Assembly: GCF_013385985.1 (NCBI RefSeq)
Contig: NZ_JACAOY010000012.1
Location: forward strand, 350,064 to 414,063
DNA from: Pseudomonas sp. B6002
Lineage (GTDB): Bacteria; Pseudomonadota; Gammaproteobacteria; Pseudomonadales; Pseudomonadaceae
Length of the DNA stretch: 64,000 bases
Reading direction: 5' to 3'
Each line of letters starts with the position of its first letter. The stretch's first letter is position 1. A program made the translations under genes and the position numbers. Shown one piece after another: positions 44,007 through 54,122 of this stretch. The notes under the pieces were generated by a model. It saw nothing but the letters and a program-made list of their open reading frames with translations. It had not been told where the DNA came from and searched no databases.

Positions 44007-45422
44007 TTAGAACTGAAAGTACAGAAACGGTACGGCGTCGCGGCTGGCAATCAGCGCGAACGACAACACAAACCCGGCCACCGGCCACAGCGAGGCCGCC
44101 ACCACAAACCACGGCTGTGTGCCAAAGCGCTGCTCGCAGCGCACCTGCCAGATCGGCGCAATGATGCACACCAGGCCCAACAACGCGGCCATGCCATGGG
44201 CCGGACGCATGGCCACGGCCATCGCATCACCCAGGCCCATGCCGTGCAGGCCGAACTGGCCGGCGTACATCGTCAGCGCCGAGTGGAAGTCCGGCGCGCG
44301 GAATAGGGTCCAGGCCAGGCACACAAACAGCAGCGTGAGGATGTGCGACAGCACCGGCGGAATGCTCGGCAGGCTCGACCGCGACCACGCACGGTCAACA
44401 CACAGCGCCACGCCGTGGGCCGAACCCCACAGCAGGTAGTTCCAGCTGTCGCCACCGTGCCACAACCCGGCAATCGCCATGGTCAGGAACAGGTTGCGAT
44501 AGGTGCGCCACACGCCGTCACGGTTACCGCCCAGGGCGATGTACAGGTAGTCGCGCAACCAGCTGGATAACGACAGGTGCCAGCGCCGCCAGAAGTCCTG
44601 GATGCTGCTGGCCAGGTAAGGCCGGTTGAAGTTTTCCGGGAAGTGGAAACCCAGCATCAGGCCCAGGCCGATGGCCATGGCGCTGTAGCCGGCGAAGTCG
44701 AAGAACAGTTGCAGCGAGTACGCCAGGCAACCGATCCAGGCGTCCACCAGGCTGGGGTTTTCCAAGTGAAACGCGATGTCGACCAAGGGCGACAAGGTGT
44801 CGGCCACCAGCACTTTCATGCCCATGCCGATCATGAAGCGCCGCGCGCCGAGGGCAAAATTCGGCCAGTTGAAATAACGCTGGTTCAGCTCGCGGCGAAC
44901 CCAGTCGTAACGGATGATCGGGCCCGCAATCGAGTGCCCGAACATCGAAATGTAGGTGGCGTAATTGATGAAGCTACGCTCCACCGGCACCGTATGACGG
45001 TGCACATCCACCAGGTAGGAAATGGCCTGCAGCACGATGAACGACAAGCCGGCCGGCAAGGCCACGCGTTGCCAATCAAGCGGCATGTAGCCGTACCAGG
45101 TGATCACCTCGCTCACGGTGCCCGCGACGATGTTGGCGTACTTGTACCAACACAGCACCGCCGTGTTGAACACGATCAACGCGATCAACAGGCGCACCCG
45201 GCCTTTGCCGTCCTCACGGGAGCGGTCCACCAGCAAGCCGCCGACCCACGCCACCACGGTCAACACCATGTGCAGGAACAGGAACAACGGGCTCAACCAG
45301 CCGTAGAACAACCAGCTGCCGATCAACAGGATGACGTTGCGCCAGCTCGGACGAGCCAGGGCATAAATCAACAGGAAGGCCGGCAGGAACAGCGTGAGGA
45401 ATTCGAGTGAGGCAAAGACCAT
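44007..45422 (-). CDS. wssH: WssH, MBOAT acetyl transporter (AlgI-like)
   Basis: 471 residues with about 11 helices. MBOAT features include FGHSIAGPIIRYDW, NRPYLASSIQDFWRRWHLSLSSWLRDYLYI and the invariant His in AGLWHGGDSWNYLLWG. AlgI homologues move acetyl groups from the cytoplasm across the inner membrane for polymer O-acetylation. It follows wssG by 17 bases. Confidence 0.95.
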   Translation of the reverse strand: MVFASLEFLTLFLPAFLLIYALARPSWRNVILLIGSWLFYGWLSPLFLFLHMVLTVVAWVGGLLVDRSREDGKGRVRLLIALIVFNTAVLCWYKYANIVAGTVSEVITWYGYMPLDWQRVALPAGLSFIVLQAISYLVDVHRHTVPVERSFINYATYISMFGHSIAGPIIRYDWVRRELNQRYFNWPNFALGARRFMIGMGMKVLVADTLSPLVDIAFHLENPSLVDAWIGCLAYSLQLFFDFAGYSAMAIGLGLMLGFHFPENFNRPYLASSIQDFWRRWHLSLSSWLRDYLYIALGGNRDGVWRTYRNLFLTMAIAGLWHGGDSWNYLLWGSAHGVALCVDRAWSRSSLPSIPPVLSHILTLLFVCLAWTLFRAPDFHSALTMYAGQFGLHGMGLGDAMAVAMRPAHGMAALLGLVCIIAPIWQVRCEQRFGTQPWFVVAASLWPVAGFVLSFALIASRDAVPFLYFQF

Positions 45423-45439
45423 GGTGGGTTCGGGCCCGA

Positions 45440-46105
45440 TCAGTTAGCGAGCGTGTCAGGCGCGAACAACAACCTGGTACCGGCAGCGGATGGCAATGCC
45501 AGCACGCTGTAGCGCTCGCCGGCCTTGAGGGTGAACGTCAATGGCTGGCCCGTTGGCGTACCCGCGCACTTGAGCTGCACCGACAGTTCCACCGGGTTGA
45601 TCATGCGACGTTGCACCGAACCTTCGGCGGCTTTCTTGAACAGTTCGGCCTTTTGCGCCACGGCTTCCAGGCTGGCGTCGGCGCACGCGGCGTCGGCGTT
45701 GACGAAAGCCAGCGAGGCCTTCAACGCGTTGAAGTCGTCCGGTTGCTCGTGGATCACCAACTGGCGAATACCGCCTTTGGCATCGGCCACCGCGATCACC
45801 GTGGCGAACTCGCCAGGGGCTACGGTGACCGCCAGATCAGCAGTTTTGCCGCCCTGGCTCAACACGCCCTTGATCGGCGCAGTGCCACCCGATACCGGTA
45901 GGTAGTCGGAGACGAGCTTGTCGCCACCCAGCACCAGGCTGGCCTTGGATCCGTCGGCCACCAGCTTCAACTCGCTGCTGGTGCCGTTGGCAAAACGCAG
46001 GAACGCCGAGTCTTTTTCCGGCCCGGTGGGGTACAGCGGGATGTCGGCACTGTAGGCACTGACGCTGACGAGCAAGGCCGCCAGGCCCAGGGAAAGACGC
46101 TTCAT
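45440..46105 (-). CDS. wssG: WssG, AlgF-like periplasmic protein
   Basis: 221 residues from ATG 46105, overlapping the wssF stop by one base (TGATG). Signal peptide MKRLSLGLAALLVSVSAYS. The mature part (LYPTGPEKDSAFLRFANGTSSELKLV, then FVNADAACADASLEAV) resembles alginate acetylation protein AlgF, a two-domain beta-sandwich adaptor. It probably relays acetyl groups or links WssH and WssI. Confidence 0.92.
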   Translation of the reverse strand: MKRLSLGLAALLVSVSAYSADIPLYPTGPEKDSAFLRFANGTSSELKLVADGSKASLVLGGDKLVSDYLPVSGGTAPIKGVLSQGGKTADLAVTVAPGEFATVIAVADAKGGIRQLVIHEQPDDFNALKASLAFVNADAACADASLEAVAQKAELFKKAAEGSVQRRMINPVELSVQLKCAGTPTGQPLTFTLKAGERYSVLALPSAAGTRLLFAPDTLAN

Positions 46106-46767
46106 CACTTGGCTCCCTTCACAGCGTCAGCCGGCAATGCCGACAGCGCACCGCCGATGGCCTTGGCCCACTTCTGGTAGCCGTCGATGGTGAAGTGCTG
46201 GCCGTCGGTGGTGATCCACTCGCCCGGCTTGGAGAAGGTCAGCGAGTCGATGTAGGTGCACGGCGCAACGTTGGTCGCCAGGAACGACGACATCAGCTTG
46301 GTGCGCGCGTCATCCTTCTTGTACATCGTGCCGACCTTGCCCCAGGCCGGGCCGACCCACACGCACTTGGTGCCGGTTTCGCTGATGGCCTTGGTCAGGG
46401 ACGTCACGCTTTTCCACGCCCAGACTTTCGGGAATTGCGGGTCCGGGTAGGACGCCATGGTGTCGCCAATGATGATCACGACGAGATCGGGCTTGTCCTT
46501 GGCGATCAGGTCCTTGACCGGCGTGGTGCTCATGGCGTTCTTGCCGAACACTTGCGGCTTGGCGCCCGGCAGGTTCTCGGCGCCGCAGTCGACTTTCTTC
46601 GGCACGATCCAATCGGCTGCGCCAGCACCGCAGGCCCCGATGGTGTGGACCTTGGCGCCTTGCGCCGTCAGGTTGGCTTGCAGCGGGTCCAGCAGGTGAT
46701 CGGGAAAGCTCAAGTGGCTTTCGCCCAGTACCAGCAGGGTCAGGCCGGCAATCGCGGAAACAGGCAT
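46105..46767 (-). CDS. wssF: WssF, SGNH/GDSL-type acetylation protein
   Basis: 220 residues. A hydrophobic N-terminus leads into the block LLVLGESHLSF, where Ser17 stands at the GDSL nucleophile place. The pair Asp188 and His191 is in TTDGQHFT, giving a complete SGNH triad. Two Cys pairs (CGAGAADWIVPKKVDC) suggest a periplasmic protein. In SBW25 WssF is needed for cellulose acetylation with WssGHI. It follows wssE by 16 bases. Confidence 0.92.
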   Translation of the reverse strand: MPVSAIAGLTLLVLGESHLSFPDHLLDPLQANLTAQGAKVHTIGACGAGAADWIVPKKVDCGAENLPGAKPQVFGKNAMSTTPVKDLIAKDKPDLVVIIIGDTMASYPDPQFPKVWAWKSVTSLTKAISETGTKCVWVGPAWGKVGTMYKKDDARTKLMSSFLATNVAPCTYIDSLTFSKPGEWITTDGQHFTIDGYQKWAKAIGGALSALPADAVKGAK

Positions 46768-46783
46768 GGATGACTCCTATCAA

Positions 46784-49700
46784 TCAATTCGAATACGGGG
46801 AACGGTAAGGGCTGACCGGCAGCGGCATAGGCCCACTCAGGTCTTCAAACAGGTAGCGCAGGTACGCGTTGCCGACGTACTGGCGATAATCCTGGGCGTT
46901 GTCGACACCGACTTCGCCACCCAGGTAAAAGCGCGAGCTGAGGCGGTATTCGGCGGCCGCGTTGAGGCTGTAGCCGATACCGGTCTTGCTGCTGCTGTCG
47001 TATTTCTGGGTGGGCGCATTGGCTTGCAAGCGACTGTCCGTCGGGAAGTAATCGGCGCCATCTTGCGCGATATGCTGCACGCCCACCGAACTTTTCAACT
47101 CGTAGCTGAAACGGTCGAAGCTCTGTGCCCAGCGAACCGGCACGGCCAGGGAGAAGAAGCGTTGCGGGCTGAAGTAGCCGCCCTGCCCGTAGGTGTAGAA
47201 ACCCTGGTTGTCCTTGAAGCCCATGGCCATGCCGCTGACGCCCAGGGTGAGGGTGTCGGTCGGTGTGTTGCGCAGGTACCAGTAGACGCCGCTGCCCAAT
47301 TCCATACGGGTGTTGTCTTCGACGTTATTGCCCAGCAACTGGTGCAACGACGCGTAGCCGTAGGCCCCCACTTCCTGGTCGTCGTAGCTCAGCTCGGCAC
47401 GCCCGCCGTTAGCGGTGACGCCGCCCCACTTCTTCTCGTGGACCTGGCCATCAGCGTCAGTAATCCTCGCGGTCGAACCGGCAAACGAGGTCACGCTGTC
47501 TGTCACCGGGCGCCGCGAAACGTTAACGCCATAGCGCAGGTTGCCGCCTTCGGTGAACGGTCGATTCACACTCACGCCACCCACCACGGTGTTGTAGGTG
47601 AAGCCCAACGGGCTCACACCGATATCAGCCTTGACGCCTTGCGCCGGGTCTTCAACGGCAACAGCCAGGCCGACGCCGTTTTCTCGCTTGGCTTTGTCCT
47701 CGCCAGCACCCGCGCCAAAACGCGCAGCCGAAATAGCTTTGACCGCACCCGAACTCAAGCTCACCGGCGTCGCACGCAACGCCACATTCAAGTCACCCAC
47801 TGGCATGCGCGCTTCGAATGGCGTGTCCACTTCGGTGATTTTGCTCAGGCCACTTTCACCGTTGTTACTGCGCACGCTCAAGCCCTGCACCAGGTAGCCA
47901 CTGCGATCCCGCAACAGGCCATCGAGGGCACGGCGTGCCGGGCTCAAGGTCGGGTTGTCCAGCGCGGCAATTCGAGTCGGCGGAACAAACGGGTCGCTCA
48001 ACTTGTTCGACGCGACAAAACCGTTGGCAGGGACGGCAGCGCCCGGCACGGCCACCGGTGCCGGTACCGTGTTGGCCGGCGCATCAATAGGCGGCGGCAC
48101 AGCGCCGCGATCCACGGCCAGGTCAGTGATCTGCCGACGCTGGCCCGGCAAGCCGACGAAGGGGTTGTAGGCCACGCCTTGGGCATCAGCCAGCGCCGAA
48201 CGCGCCTGGACGCGCTGGGCGCTCTCGATGGCCAGGGCGCGGCGCAGCAACTCGGCCGCCTCGGCATTACGGCCCAGCCCCTGATAGATCTGCCCGGCAG
48301 CGGTCAGCGTTTCGGCACTGGTCGGGTCCAGGCGCAGGGCCTTGTCGGTGGCCGATTCGGCCAGGCTGCGATTACCGCCCTTCAAGGCAATGCCGGCAAG
48401 GCCCAGTTGCAGGCGAGCGTTGTTGGGGTTCTGCTGCACCAGCGGCTCGTACAGCGCCATGGCTTTCTTGCCATCGCCGCCATCGGCGTACATGCGCGCC
48501 AGCACACTGATCGCCGAGGTGTCGTGAGGACGCTGCACCAGCGCCGGCGAGAGCATGTCGTAGGCCGCCACCAAGTCATTTTTCTCGCGCAGCGCATCGG
48601 CTTGCTTGACTCGGTACTGGAAGATCAGGTCTTCGTAGCGCTGGCGCCCGGCGTCGGTCAGCGGCTGGCCCTGCAGGTCGCGCAGGATGTCGCCCGCTTC
48701 AGTGTAATGGTTGGCCTTGAGCAGCACGCCCGCGTAGAGCAGCTTCTGGTCGGGCGTTGGGTTCGAGGTCTTTTCCAGCACGCCTTGCATGATCTGCAAG
48801 CCTTCTTCCGGGGCGCCCACCTCGACGTAAGCCGAGGCCAGTACCGCCAGGCGCTCGGGCTTCTTGCCAGCCAGGGAAGCGCTGCGACCGAGCAGCGCCA
48901 AGGCTTCGGGGCGCTGGCCACGGCGGGCGCTCTCGATGGCGATCTCAGTCTGTTTGTGCAGGGCGATGTCACTCGCCAGCTCATTCATGTCCGGCGTGCG
49001 CTGGGCCGCAGGAATGCGCGACAGGGTCGCGTCCGCCGCTTTCCACTCATCCAGTTCAACCGAGAGCAAGGTGCTGGTGTACAGCGCATCCGGCTGGTTG
49101 GGCTGGCTTTTGAGCAGGCCATCGATCAAGGCACGGGCGTTGCGGATTTGCCCGTCGCGCAGGTAAACGCGCGCCAGGGCGAAACGTGTCCAGGGGTTTT
49201 CCGGGTCGGCGTCGAGGGCTTGCTGGTAAGCCGCCTGCGCGGCTTTCAGGTCGCCGCGCTGGTCGGCCACCTTGCCCATCTGAGTGGCGCGCAGGGCCTT
49301 GATCTTCGCACTCGAAGAGAACTTGCCACGGTCGGCCGCGGACAGCGAGTCGATCAGCTTCAAGGCTTCATCGGGCCGGCCGGATTGCGACAACACGCCG
49401 ATCAGGCCACTCAGGGCATCCGGGTCGTTGGGGTTGCGCGCCAGCACTTTGCGGTAGCTGGCTTCGGAGGCGTCGAGCTGGTTGTCCTGCGCCTGGAAAC
49501 CGGCCAGGGCCATGGTGGCGTCGGTCTTGCCAGGGTTCAGGCGTTCGGCCTGGGCGGCCAGGTCACGGGCCTGGCTGCTGCGGCCGGCGCTCTGTGCGTC
49601 ACGGGCCTGGTTCAGCAGGCTCCAGTAGCGCACGTCATTCAAGGCTTTTTGCCAGGCGGCACCACCGGGCAGGCGCGTGGCTTGGCCGAGGTAGTTCTCT

Positions 49701-50674
49701 GCCTCGCTGAAGCGCTGCTGCTGTTGGCGCACCACGCCCATGCCGCCGAGGGCATCGACGTCATTGGATTTTTCAGCCAGGCGCGCTGCCAGCAACGGTT
49801 CGGCGGTTTTCAGGTCGCCTTCGTCGAGGGCCTTGAACGCCTTGACCAGCTTGGGATCACGCTGCCAGCCGCCATCGCCCTTGCCTTGGGCAATGCCTTT
49901 GTTCATCAGGGCACGGATCTCAGTGTCGTCCGGATGCTTGGCCAGGAACTGCTGGAACAATGGCACCTGCTCACGGTTCGGCGCACCGAGCCAGACCAGC
50001 GCAAAACGCCAGCCTTCATCGGCGGCGCCGCCCACGTCGTTGTCGGTCGACAGGCGCTCCATCGCACGAATGCCTTCGACGCGCGAAGACGGGTTACGCG
50101 CCAAGTGCCGGGCCAGGAACAGCGCGGCGATCGAGTCATTCGGGCGCTCACGCGTGACGCGTTGCAGGCCGGCGATACCTTCGGCAGTGCCTTTGGGCGT
50201 GAACGCCAGGGCGTTGTAATACTCACGCGCAATCAAGCCTTGAGGCTGGCGCCCCTGGAAAATCTGGCGGTACAGCGCCACCGCCTGCTCGCGCTCTTCC
50301 ACCGGTTCACCCAGTTCACGGGCCTGCTCCAGCAGCTTGGCGTTGGCGGGAATGTTGACGGCAATGTCTTGTTCAAGCTGTAAGGCTTGGCGCGGCAGTG
50401 GCGAAATCGCACGCAGGCGGGCCAGGTATTTCTGTGCCTCTTCCGGATGTTGCTGTTGCACCTGGACCAGGCCAATACCGTACAGCGCGTCCGGCTGCTC
50501 GGGGCTCAGGCTGAGCAGTTTCTGCCAGCTTTCCAGGGCACGCTCGGGGTTCTTCTTCGACTGCCAGTAGTTGCCCTGCTCGATCAGCAAGGCTTGTGGG
50601 TCGCTGGTTGCAGCCAGGCTGGCGCTGGACGCCAGGGTGGCCAAAATCGCAAGGGCTAGCGTGTGGCGGCGCAT
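46784..50674 (-). CDS. wssE: WssE, cellulose export outer-membrane protein (BcsC)
   Basis: 1296 residues. Signal peptide MRRHTLALAILATLASSASLA. Residues about 25-900 are TPR repeats (for example YLGQATRLPGGAAW, AYQQALDADPENPWTRFALARVYLRDGQ). The last 350 form an outer-membrane beta-barrel of the BCSC_C type that ends in a strand of aromatic/hydrophobic residues (YLRYLFEDLSGPMPLPVSPY). It guides the polymer across periplasm and outer membrane. The start overlaps the wssD end by 19 bases. Confidence 0.97.
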   Translation of the reverse strand: MRRHTLALAILATLASSASLAATSDPQALLIEQGNYWQSKKNPERALESWQKLLSLSPEQPDALYGIGLVQVQQQHPEEAQKYLARLRAISPLPRQALQLEQDIAVNIPANAKLLEQARELGEPVEEREQAVALYRQIFQGRQPQGLIAREYYNALAFTPKGTAEGIAGLQRVTRERPNDSIAALFLARHLARNPSSRVEGIRAMERLSTDNDVGGAADEGWRFALVWLGAPNREQVPLFQQFLAKHPDDTEIRALMNKGIAQGKGDGGWQRDPKLVKAFKALDEGDLKTAEPLLAARLAEKSNDVDALGGMGVVRQQQQRFSEAENYLGQATRLPGGAAWQKALNDVRYWSLLNQARDAQSAGRSSQARDLAAQAERLNPGKTDATMALAGFQAQDNQLDASEASYRKVLARNPNDPDALSGLIGVLSQSGRPDEALKLIDSLSAADRGKFSSSAKIKALRATQMGKVADQRGDLKAAQAAYQQALDADPENPWTRFALARVYLRDGQIRNARALIDGLLKSQPNQPDALYTSTLLSVELDEWKAADATLSRIPAAQRTPDMNELASDIALHKQTEIAIESARRGQRPEALALLGRSASLAGKKPERLAVLASAYVEVGAPEEGLQIMQGVLEKTSNPTPDQKLLYAGVLLKANHYTEAGDILRDLQGQPLTDAGRQRYEDLIFQYRVKQADALREKNDLVAAYDMLSPALVQRPHDTSAISVLARMYADGGDGKKAMALYEPLVQQNPNNARLQLGLAGIALKGGNRSLAESATDKALRLDPTSAETLTAAGQIYQGLGRNAEAAELLRRALAIESAQRVQARSALADAQGVAYNPFVGLPGQRRQITDLAVDRGAVPPPIDAPANTVPAPVAVPGAAVPANGFVASNKLSDPFVPPTRIAALDNPTLSPARRALDGLLRDRSGYLVQGLSVRSNNGESGLSKITEVDTPFEARMPVGDLNVALRATPVSLSSGAVKAISAARFGAGAGEDKAKRENGVGLAVAVEDPAQGVKADIGVSPLGFTYNTVVGGVSVNRPFTEGGNLRYGVNVSRRPVTDSVTSFAGSTARITDADGQVHEKKWGGVTANGGRAELSYDDQEVGAYGYASLHQLLGNNVEDNTRMELGSGVYWYLRNTPTDTLTLGVSGMAMGFKDNQGFYTYGQGGYFSPQRFFSLAVPVRWAQSFDRFSYELKSSVGVQHIAQDGADYFPTDSRLQANAPTQKYDSSSKTGIGYSLNAAAEYRLSSRFYLGGEVGVDNAQDYRQYVGNAYLRYLFEDLSGPMPLPVSPYRSPYSN

Positions 50675-51852
50675 GCGCCCTCCCAGAATAATTTGACCGT
50701 ACCGTCTTGTTCGAAACGGTACTTTTGATCGGCAAAACCTTTGCCGAACAGGCTCAGCATGTAGTCGTAATAAACCGGCTGCGCGGTATCGGGCGCGGAC
50801 GGCGCCATGGCCTTGCCCAGCACGTCGTCGAGCTTCTGCTTTTGCAGCTGCGCCAGGGCGGTCTCGCCGCGTGCCTGGAAGAACACCATGGCCGACGCCG
50901 AGAACCCCAGCGGCGAGTAGCCATTGTTTTTCTCGACTTCACCGGTGAGCACATGGACCTTCTCCGGCGGCAGGCCATTGGCCGACGCCGCCGTCGCCCG
51001 CGACAGGCCACCCAGGGCCTTGAGCATCGGCGCGGCGAGCGGGTCGCTCTTGGCGGTCATGCCGGCCCACAGGTAGGCGCGGATCGCGTCGTAACTGCCC
51101 AGGTCGTCAGAGTACGGATCGACCACAAACACGCCGGCATTGGTGCTGGTAGCGCGGTAGCCCACCCAGTTGGCGGCAAAGCCATGGGGGTTGCTGTGCG
51201 GGTCGACCAGCATCTTCGCGTTGCTGTCGGCGACTTCATTCCAGCCGCCGTTCGGGCGCTCTTTATTGAAGCGACGCAGTTGCGCCAACACTTGATAGCT
51301 GGGATTGAAGCGCCACAAACCGCCCGGATAGGCATAGCCCACCGGCCCCGGCAACAGCATCTTGCCCAGGCCCGGTACGCGTACGATCAGGGTCTTTTCC
51401 ACATTGGCCAACACCAACTGCGCATCTGCACGGTATTGCGGCACGTTCCAGATGCGCGCCGCTTCGAGCAACGAATAGGCGATCCACAGGTCGGCATCGC
51501 TGGCGGAGTTGGCGTCGATCACGCCCCACTCGCCGTCCTTGTTCTTGCCCCACAGCCAAGCGAACAAATTGCGATTGATGTCGTTGCCGGCCATGTTGGA
51601 CTTAGTCCAGGTCCACAGCTTGTCGAACCGCGCACGGTCGTTGCCCACCAGGGCAAAGAACATGGCGTAGGACTGGCCCTCGGAATTGCTCTCGCTGGGG
51701 TTCAGGGACGAGTTCAGCACCCGTCCGTCTTCCTGCACAAAGCGCGTGGCGTAGTTCTGCCACAGCGGCCATTGCGCGTCACACGTCTGGGCCTGGGCCG
51801 CCCCCGCACACATCACGGCGCCCACCACAACCCAAGCGGCTGGACGCATCAT
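50656..51852 (-). CDS. wssD: WssD, cellulose-operon endoglucanase (BcsZ, GH8)
   Basis: 398 residues from ATG 51852 (ATGATG), overlapping the wssC stop by 4 bases; a longer frame upstream lies inside wssC. Signal peptide ends AQAQ. GH8 signatures include FVQEDGRVLNSSLNPSESNSEGQSYAMFFALV with catalytic Glu in the SEGQSY block and DANSASDADLWIAYSLLEAARIW. It cuts beta-1,4-glucan in the periplasm and is required for normal polymer output. Confidence 0.96.
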   Translation of the reverse strand: MMRPAAWVVVGAVMCAGAAQAQTCDAQWPLWQNYATRFVQEDGRVLNSSLNPSESNSEGQSYAMFFALVGNDRARFDKLWTWTKSNMAGNDINRNLFAWLWGKNKDGEWGVIDANSASDADLWIAYSLLEAARIWNVPQYRADAQLVLANVEKTLIVRVPGLGKMLLPGPVGYAYPGGLWRFNPSYQVLAQLRRFNKERPNGGWNEVADSNAKMLVDPHSNPHGFAANWVGYRATSTNAGVFVVDPYSDDLGSYDAIRAYLWAGMTAKSDPLAAPMLKALGGLSRATAASANGLPPEKVHVLTGEVEKNNGYSPLGFSASAMVFFQARGETALAQLQKQKLDDVLGKAMAPSAPDTAQPVYYDYMLSLFGKGFADQKYRFEQDGTVKLFWEGACAATR

Positions 51853-54122
51853 GCCAACCGCCGTTTTGCACGGGCACGCAGGGACAGGTAGATCAGGCAG
51901 GAGACAATCGCCATGCCAAGGAAGGTGAACAACAGCATCCAGCCCAGGTTTTGCGACAGTTGCCATTGCACCGACTTGAACAGGCCCAGTTTGCCGACGT
52001 AGTACTGCTGGTCGGCCACCAGTGAGTCGACCTGTGTGCCTTGCACCACCGCCAGGCTGCCCTGGATGGTGTCTTTGTATTGGTCACCGCCAATCAGTAC
52101 GGCGGTTGCGGCTTGCAGGCCTTCGGGCTTGGTGCTGGAGATCAGCACCACGCTGCGACCGGCCTTGAGCGGCGATTCGAAACCGGCAAACCAGGTGCTG
52201 GTGCTCAAGCTGTTGAAGCTGATGGCCGCGTTGGCCGCATGCTTGTTGGCTGCGGCGTCCGGGCTGATCCACGTGCTGACGTAGCGCGGCAGGTCAGACA
52301 GTTTGAAGTGCTGCTGCGGGCCATTGGCGGTCGCCGGCAGGTATTGCTGCCATTGCTTGAACAACGGCTGGTCGGCACCGGTGGCGATCACCAGCAGGTC
52401 TTTATCGGCAACGCTTTGCACGTCCTTGGCTTGCACCACTTTGACGGCCGTCGCCGGGTAACCGGTGGACTCGCCGAAGCGACCCAGAATGGTCAGGTAC
52501 GCGCTCAGCTCCTCGGTGCCAAAGGTGTCAGGCAACACCACGGCCGACTCGGACAGGTCTGCCAGGCGGGTGAACGGGAAGCCTGCGTCATTGAACACAC
52601 CCAGGTTGGGCATGGCGATGAAGTGCTGGTAGCCGCTGATGTCGAGGCTCGAATCCGGATCGATCGTGCCGCGCATGTTGTCGACGATGATGTCCCGGCA
52701 TTCGCCTTCCTTGATGTAGTCGTACATAAAGCGCAGTTGCAGCTTGGACATCGGCGACGCGGAGCTGATCGGCAGCAGCACAGTGGCTTCACGCGGCAGC
52801 GTGTTGTCCTTCTGCATCATGCTCAACAGGGTCTTGCCGTCCGCCAGGTTGGTGATCGACGGCAGTGGCATGGACTTCATGAACTGGTCATCCAGGCCCA
52901 CCAGCAGCGAGGAATTGGTCGACACCTGCTGCGGCGTGTAGCGGTATTTGAGGTGCAGCGGCACACCCTCTTCACGCCAGTTGAACAGGTCGGGCGGCAG
53001 GCGGAAATCCACGTTGATGGCGCCCGGGTTGTAGCCCGAGACGCTGAGTTTTTTCAGCTCGACCAGTTCACCCAGGCGCACCGGGCGATCACTGGGCACC
53101 CAGTTCGGCGCGTCATAAGGACGGCGCGGTGCCAGGCTTTCGAGCTTGTCGATCACCACGCTGCTGCCGGCCAGCACCGGGTTGCCCAGCGCCACAGCGG
53201 TCGCCGCGCGCTTGAGTTCGGCGCCGTCGCGGCCCGACACGATCAGCAATTTGCCCTGGGGGTCATTAGGGTTGGCGATCAGGTTCAGGGTCGGCCCGCT
53301 GGCTTGCGCCACTTTCACGCCGTTGACATCGACTGCGTTGGGGCTGAGCACCAGCACAATGGCATTGCCCTTGGCCGGGATCGTGCCGTAGGCCGTGGGG
53401 AACGTAGCGCCACGGTAGCTGGCCATTGCGCCGAACCACGAAGACAACGTGGCCGCCGCTTCCAGTGTGGCGTTATCCGGTGCGGTGGCGAACACGAACG
53501 GCAGGTTGACCTGACGGGCATCGCGCTTGTCGAAGAACGGCAGCGGCAACACCGACAGATCATCTTTCAACAGGATCGGCGAGACCTGCACTTTCAGTTC
53601 GCTGGTGTTGCTGATTTTCGCCCACAGGCTGCTGTGCAGCGGGTCCTCGCAGGACATGCTGTAGTGACCGATGAACTGCAACCGCATGCGGTTGAACTCG
53701 GTGATCAGGTGCGGCGGAATCTGTACCACGGCCTGTTGCGCCGTGCCGGCGCCCTCTTTGGGCAACGGCAGGCTGGCGGCGACTTCGTCGTTGACCAGCA
53801 CGTTGATTTGCGACAGGTCTGCCAGCAACGCCGGCGAGTAGCTGTAGTTGAGCAGCAGTTGAGCGCCTGTCACGACCTGGTCGGCACGGATGTCGAAGTT
53901 GACGCTGTCGGACGACTCCACACCCTGCAGGTTCATGGTGTCGCGACGGCCCAGTTGCTTGAGCGTGAGGCTGTAGCCGTTCTCGGCACCTTGCGCGGCA
54001 ACGGGGGCAATCGCGGCTTTGTCGGCCGCCTGCAGCAGTGGGCTCAGGCCCAACAGCGAGGCGATCATCAACGCGAGTGCGGCACGCGAATGAGCGCGCG
54101 CAAAAAGAGGTGTGAAGGTCAT
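51849..54122 (-). CDS. wssC: WssC, cellulose synthase regulatory subunit (BcsB)
   Basis: 757 residues. Signal peptide (RAALALMIASLLGLSPLLQA). It is a large periplasmic protein with two carbohydrate-binding and two flavodoxin-like modules, closed by a C-terminal membrane helix (WMLLFTFLGMAIVSCLIYLSL) that completes the BcsA channel. Recognisable BcsB pieces are HYSMSCEDPLHSSLW and MYDYIKEGECRDIIVDNMRG. The start overlaps the wssB stop by 4 bases. Confidence 0.96.
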   Translation of the reverse strand: MTFTPLFARAHSRAALALMIASLLGLSPLLQAADKAAIAPVAAQGAENGYSLTLKQLGRRDTMNLQGVESSDSVNFDIRADQVVTGAQLLLNYSYSPALLADLSQINVLVNDEVAASLPLPKEGAGTAQQAVVQIPPHLITEFNRMRLQFIGHYSMSCEDPLHSSLWAKISNTSELKVQVSPILLKDDLSVLPLPFFDKRDARQVNLPFVFATAPDNATLEAAATLSSWFGAMASYRGATFPTAYGTIPAKGNAIVLVLSPNAVDVNGVKVAQASGPTLNLIANPNDPQGKLLIVSGRDGAELKRAATAVALGNPVLAGSSVVIDKLESLAPRRPYDAPNWVPSDRPVRLGELVELKKLSVSGYNPGAINVDFRLPPDLFNWREEGVPLHLKYRYTPQQVSTNSSLLVGLDDQFMKSMPLPSITNLADGKTLLSMMQKDNTLPREATVLLPISSASPMSKLQLRFMYDYIKEGECRDIIVDNMRGTIDPDSSLDISGYQHFIAMPNLGVFNDAGFPFTRLADLSESAVVLPDTFGTEELSAYLTILGRFGESTGYPATAVKVVQAKDVQSVADKDLLVIATGADQPLFKQWQQYLPATANGPQQHFKLSDLPRYVSTWISPDAAANKHAANAAISFNSLSTSTWFAGFESPLKAGRSVVLISSTKPEGLQAATAVLIGGDQYKDTIQGSLAVVQGTQVDSLVADQQYYVGKLGLFKSVQWQLSQNLGWMLLFTFLGMAIVSCLIYLSLRARAKRRLA

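Noticed and set aside
46766-50383. A 1205-codon open frame on the plus strand opposite wssE
   Set aside because: It is the antisense shadow of a GC-rich coding sequence. WssE has clear TPR and barrel features and the antisense product has none.
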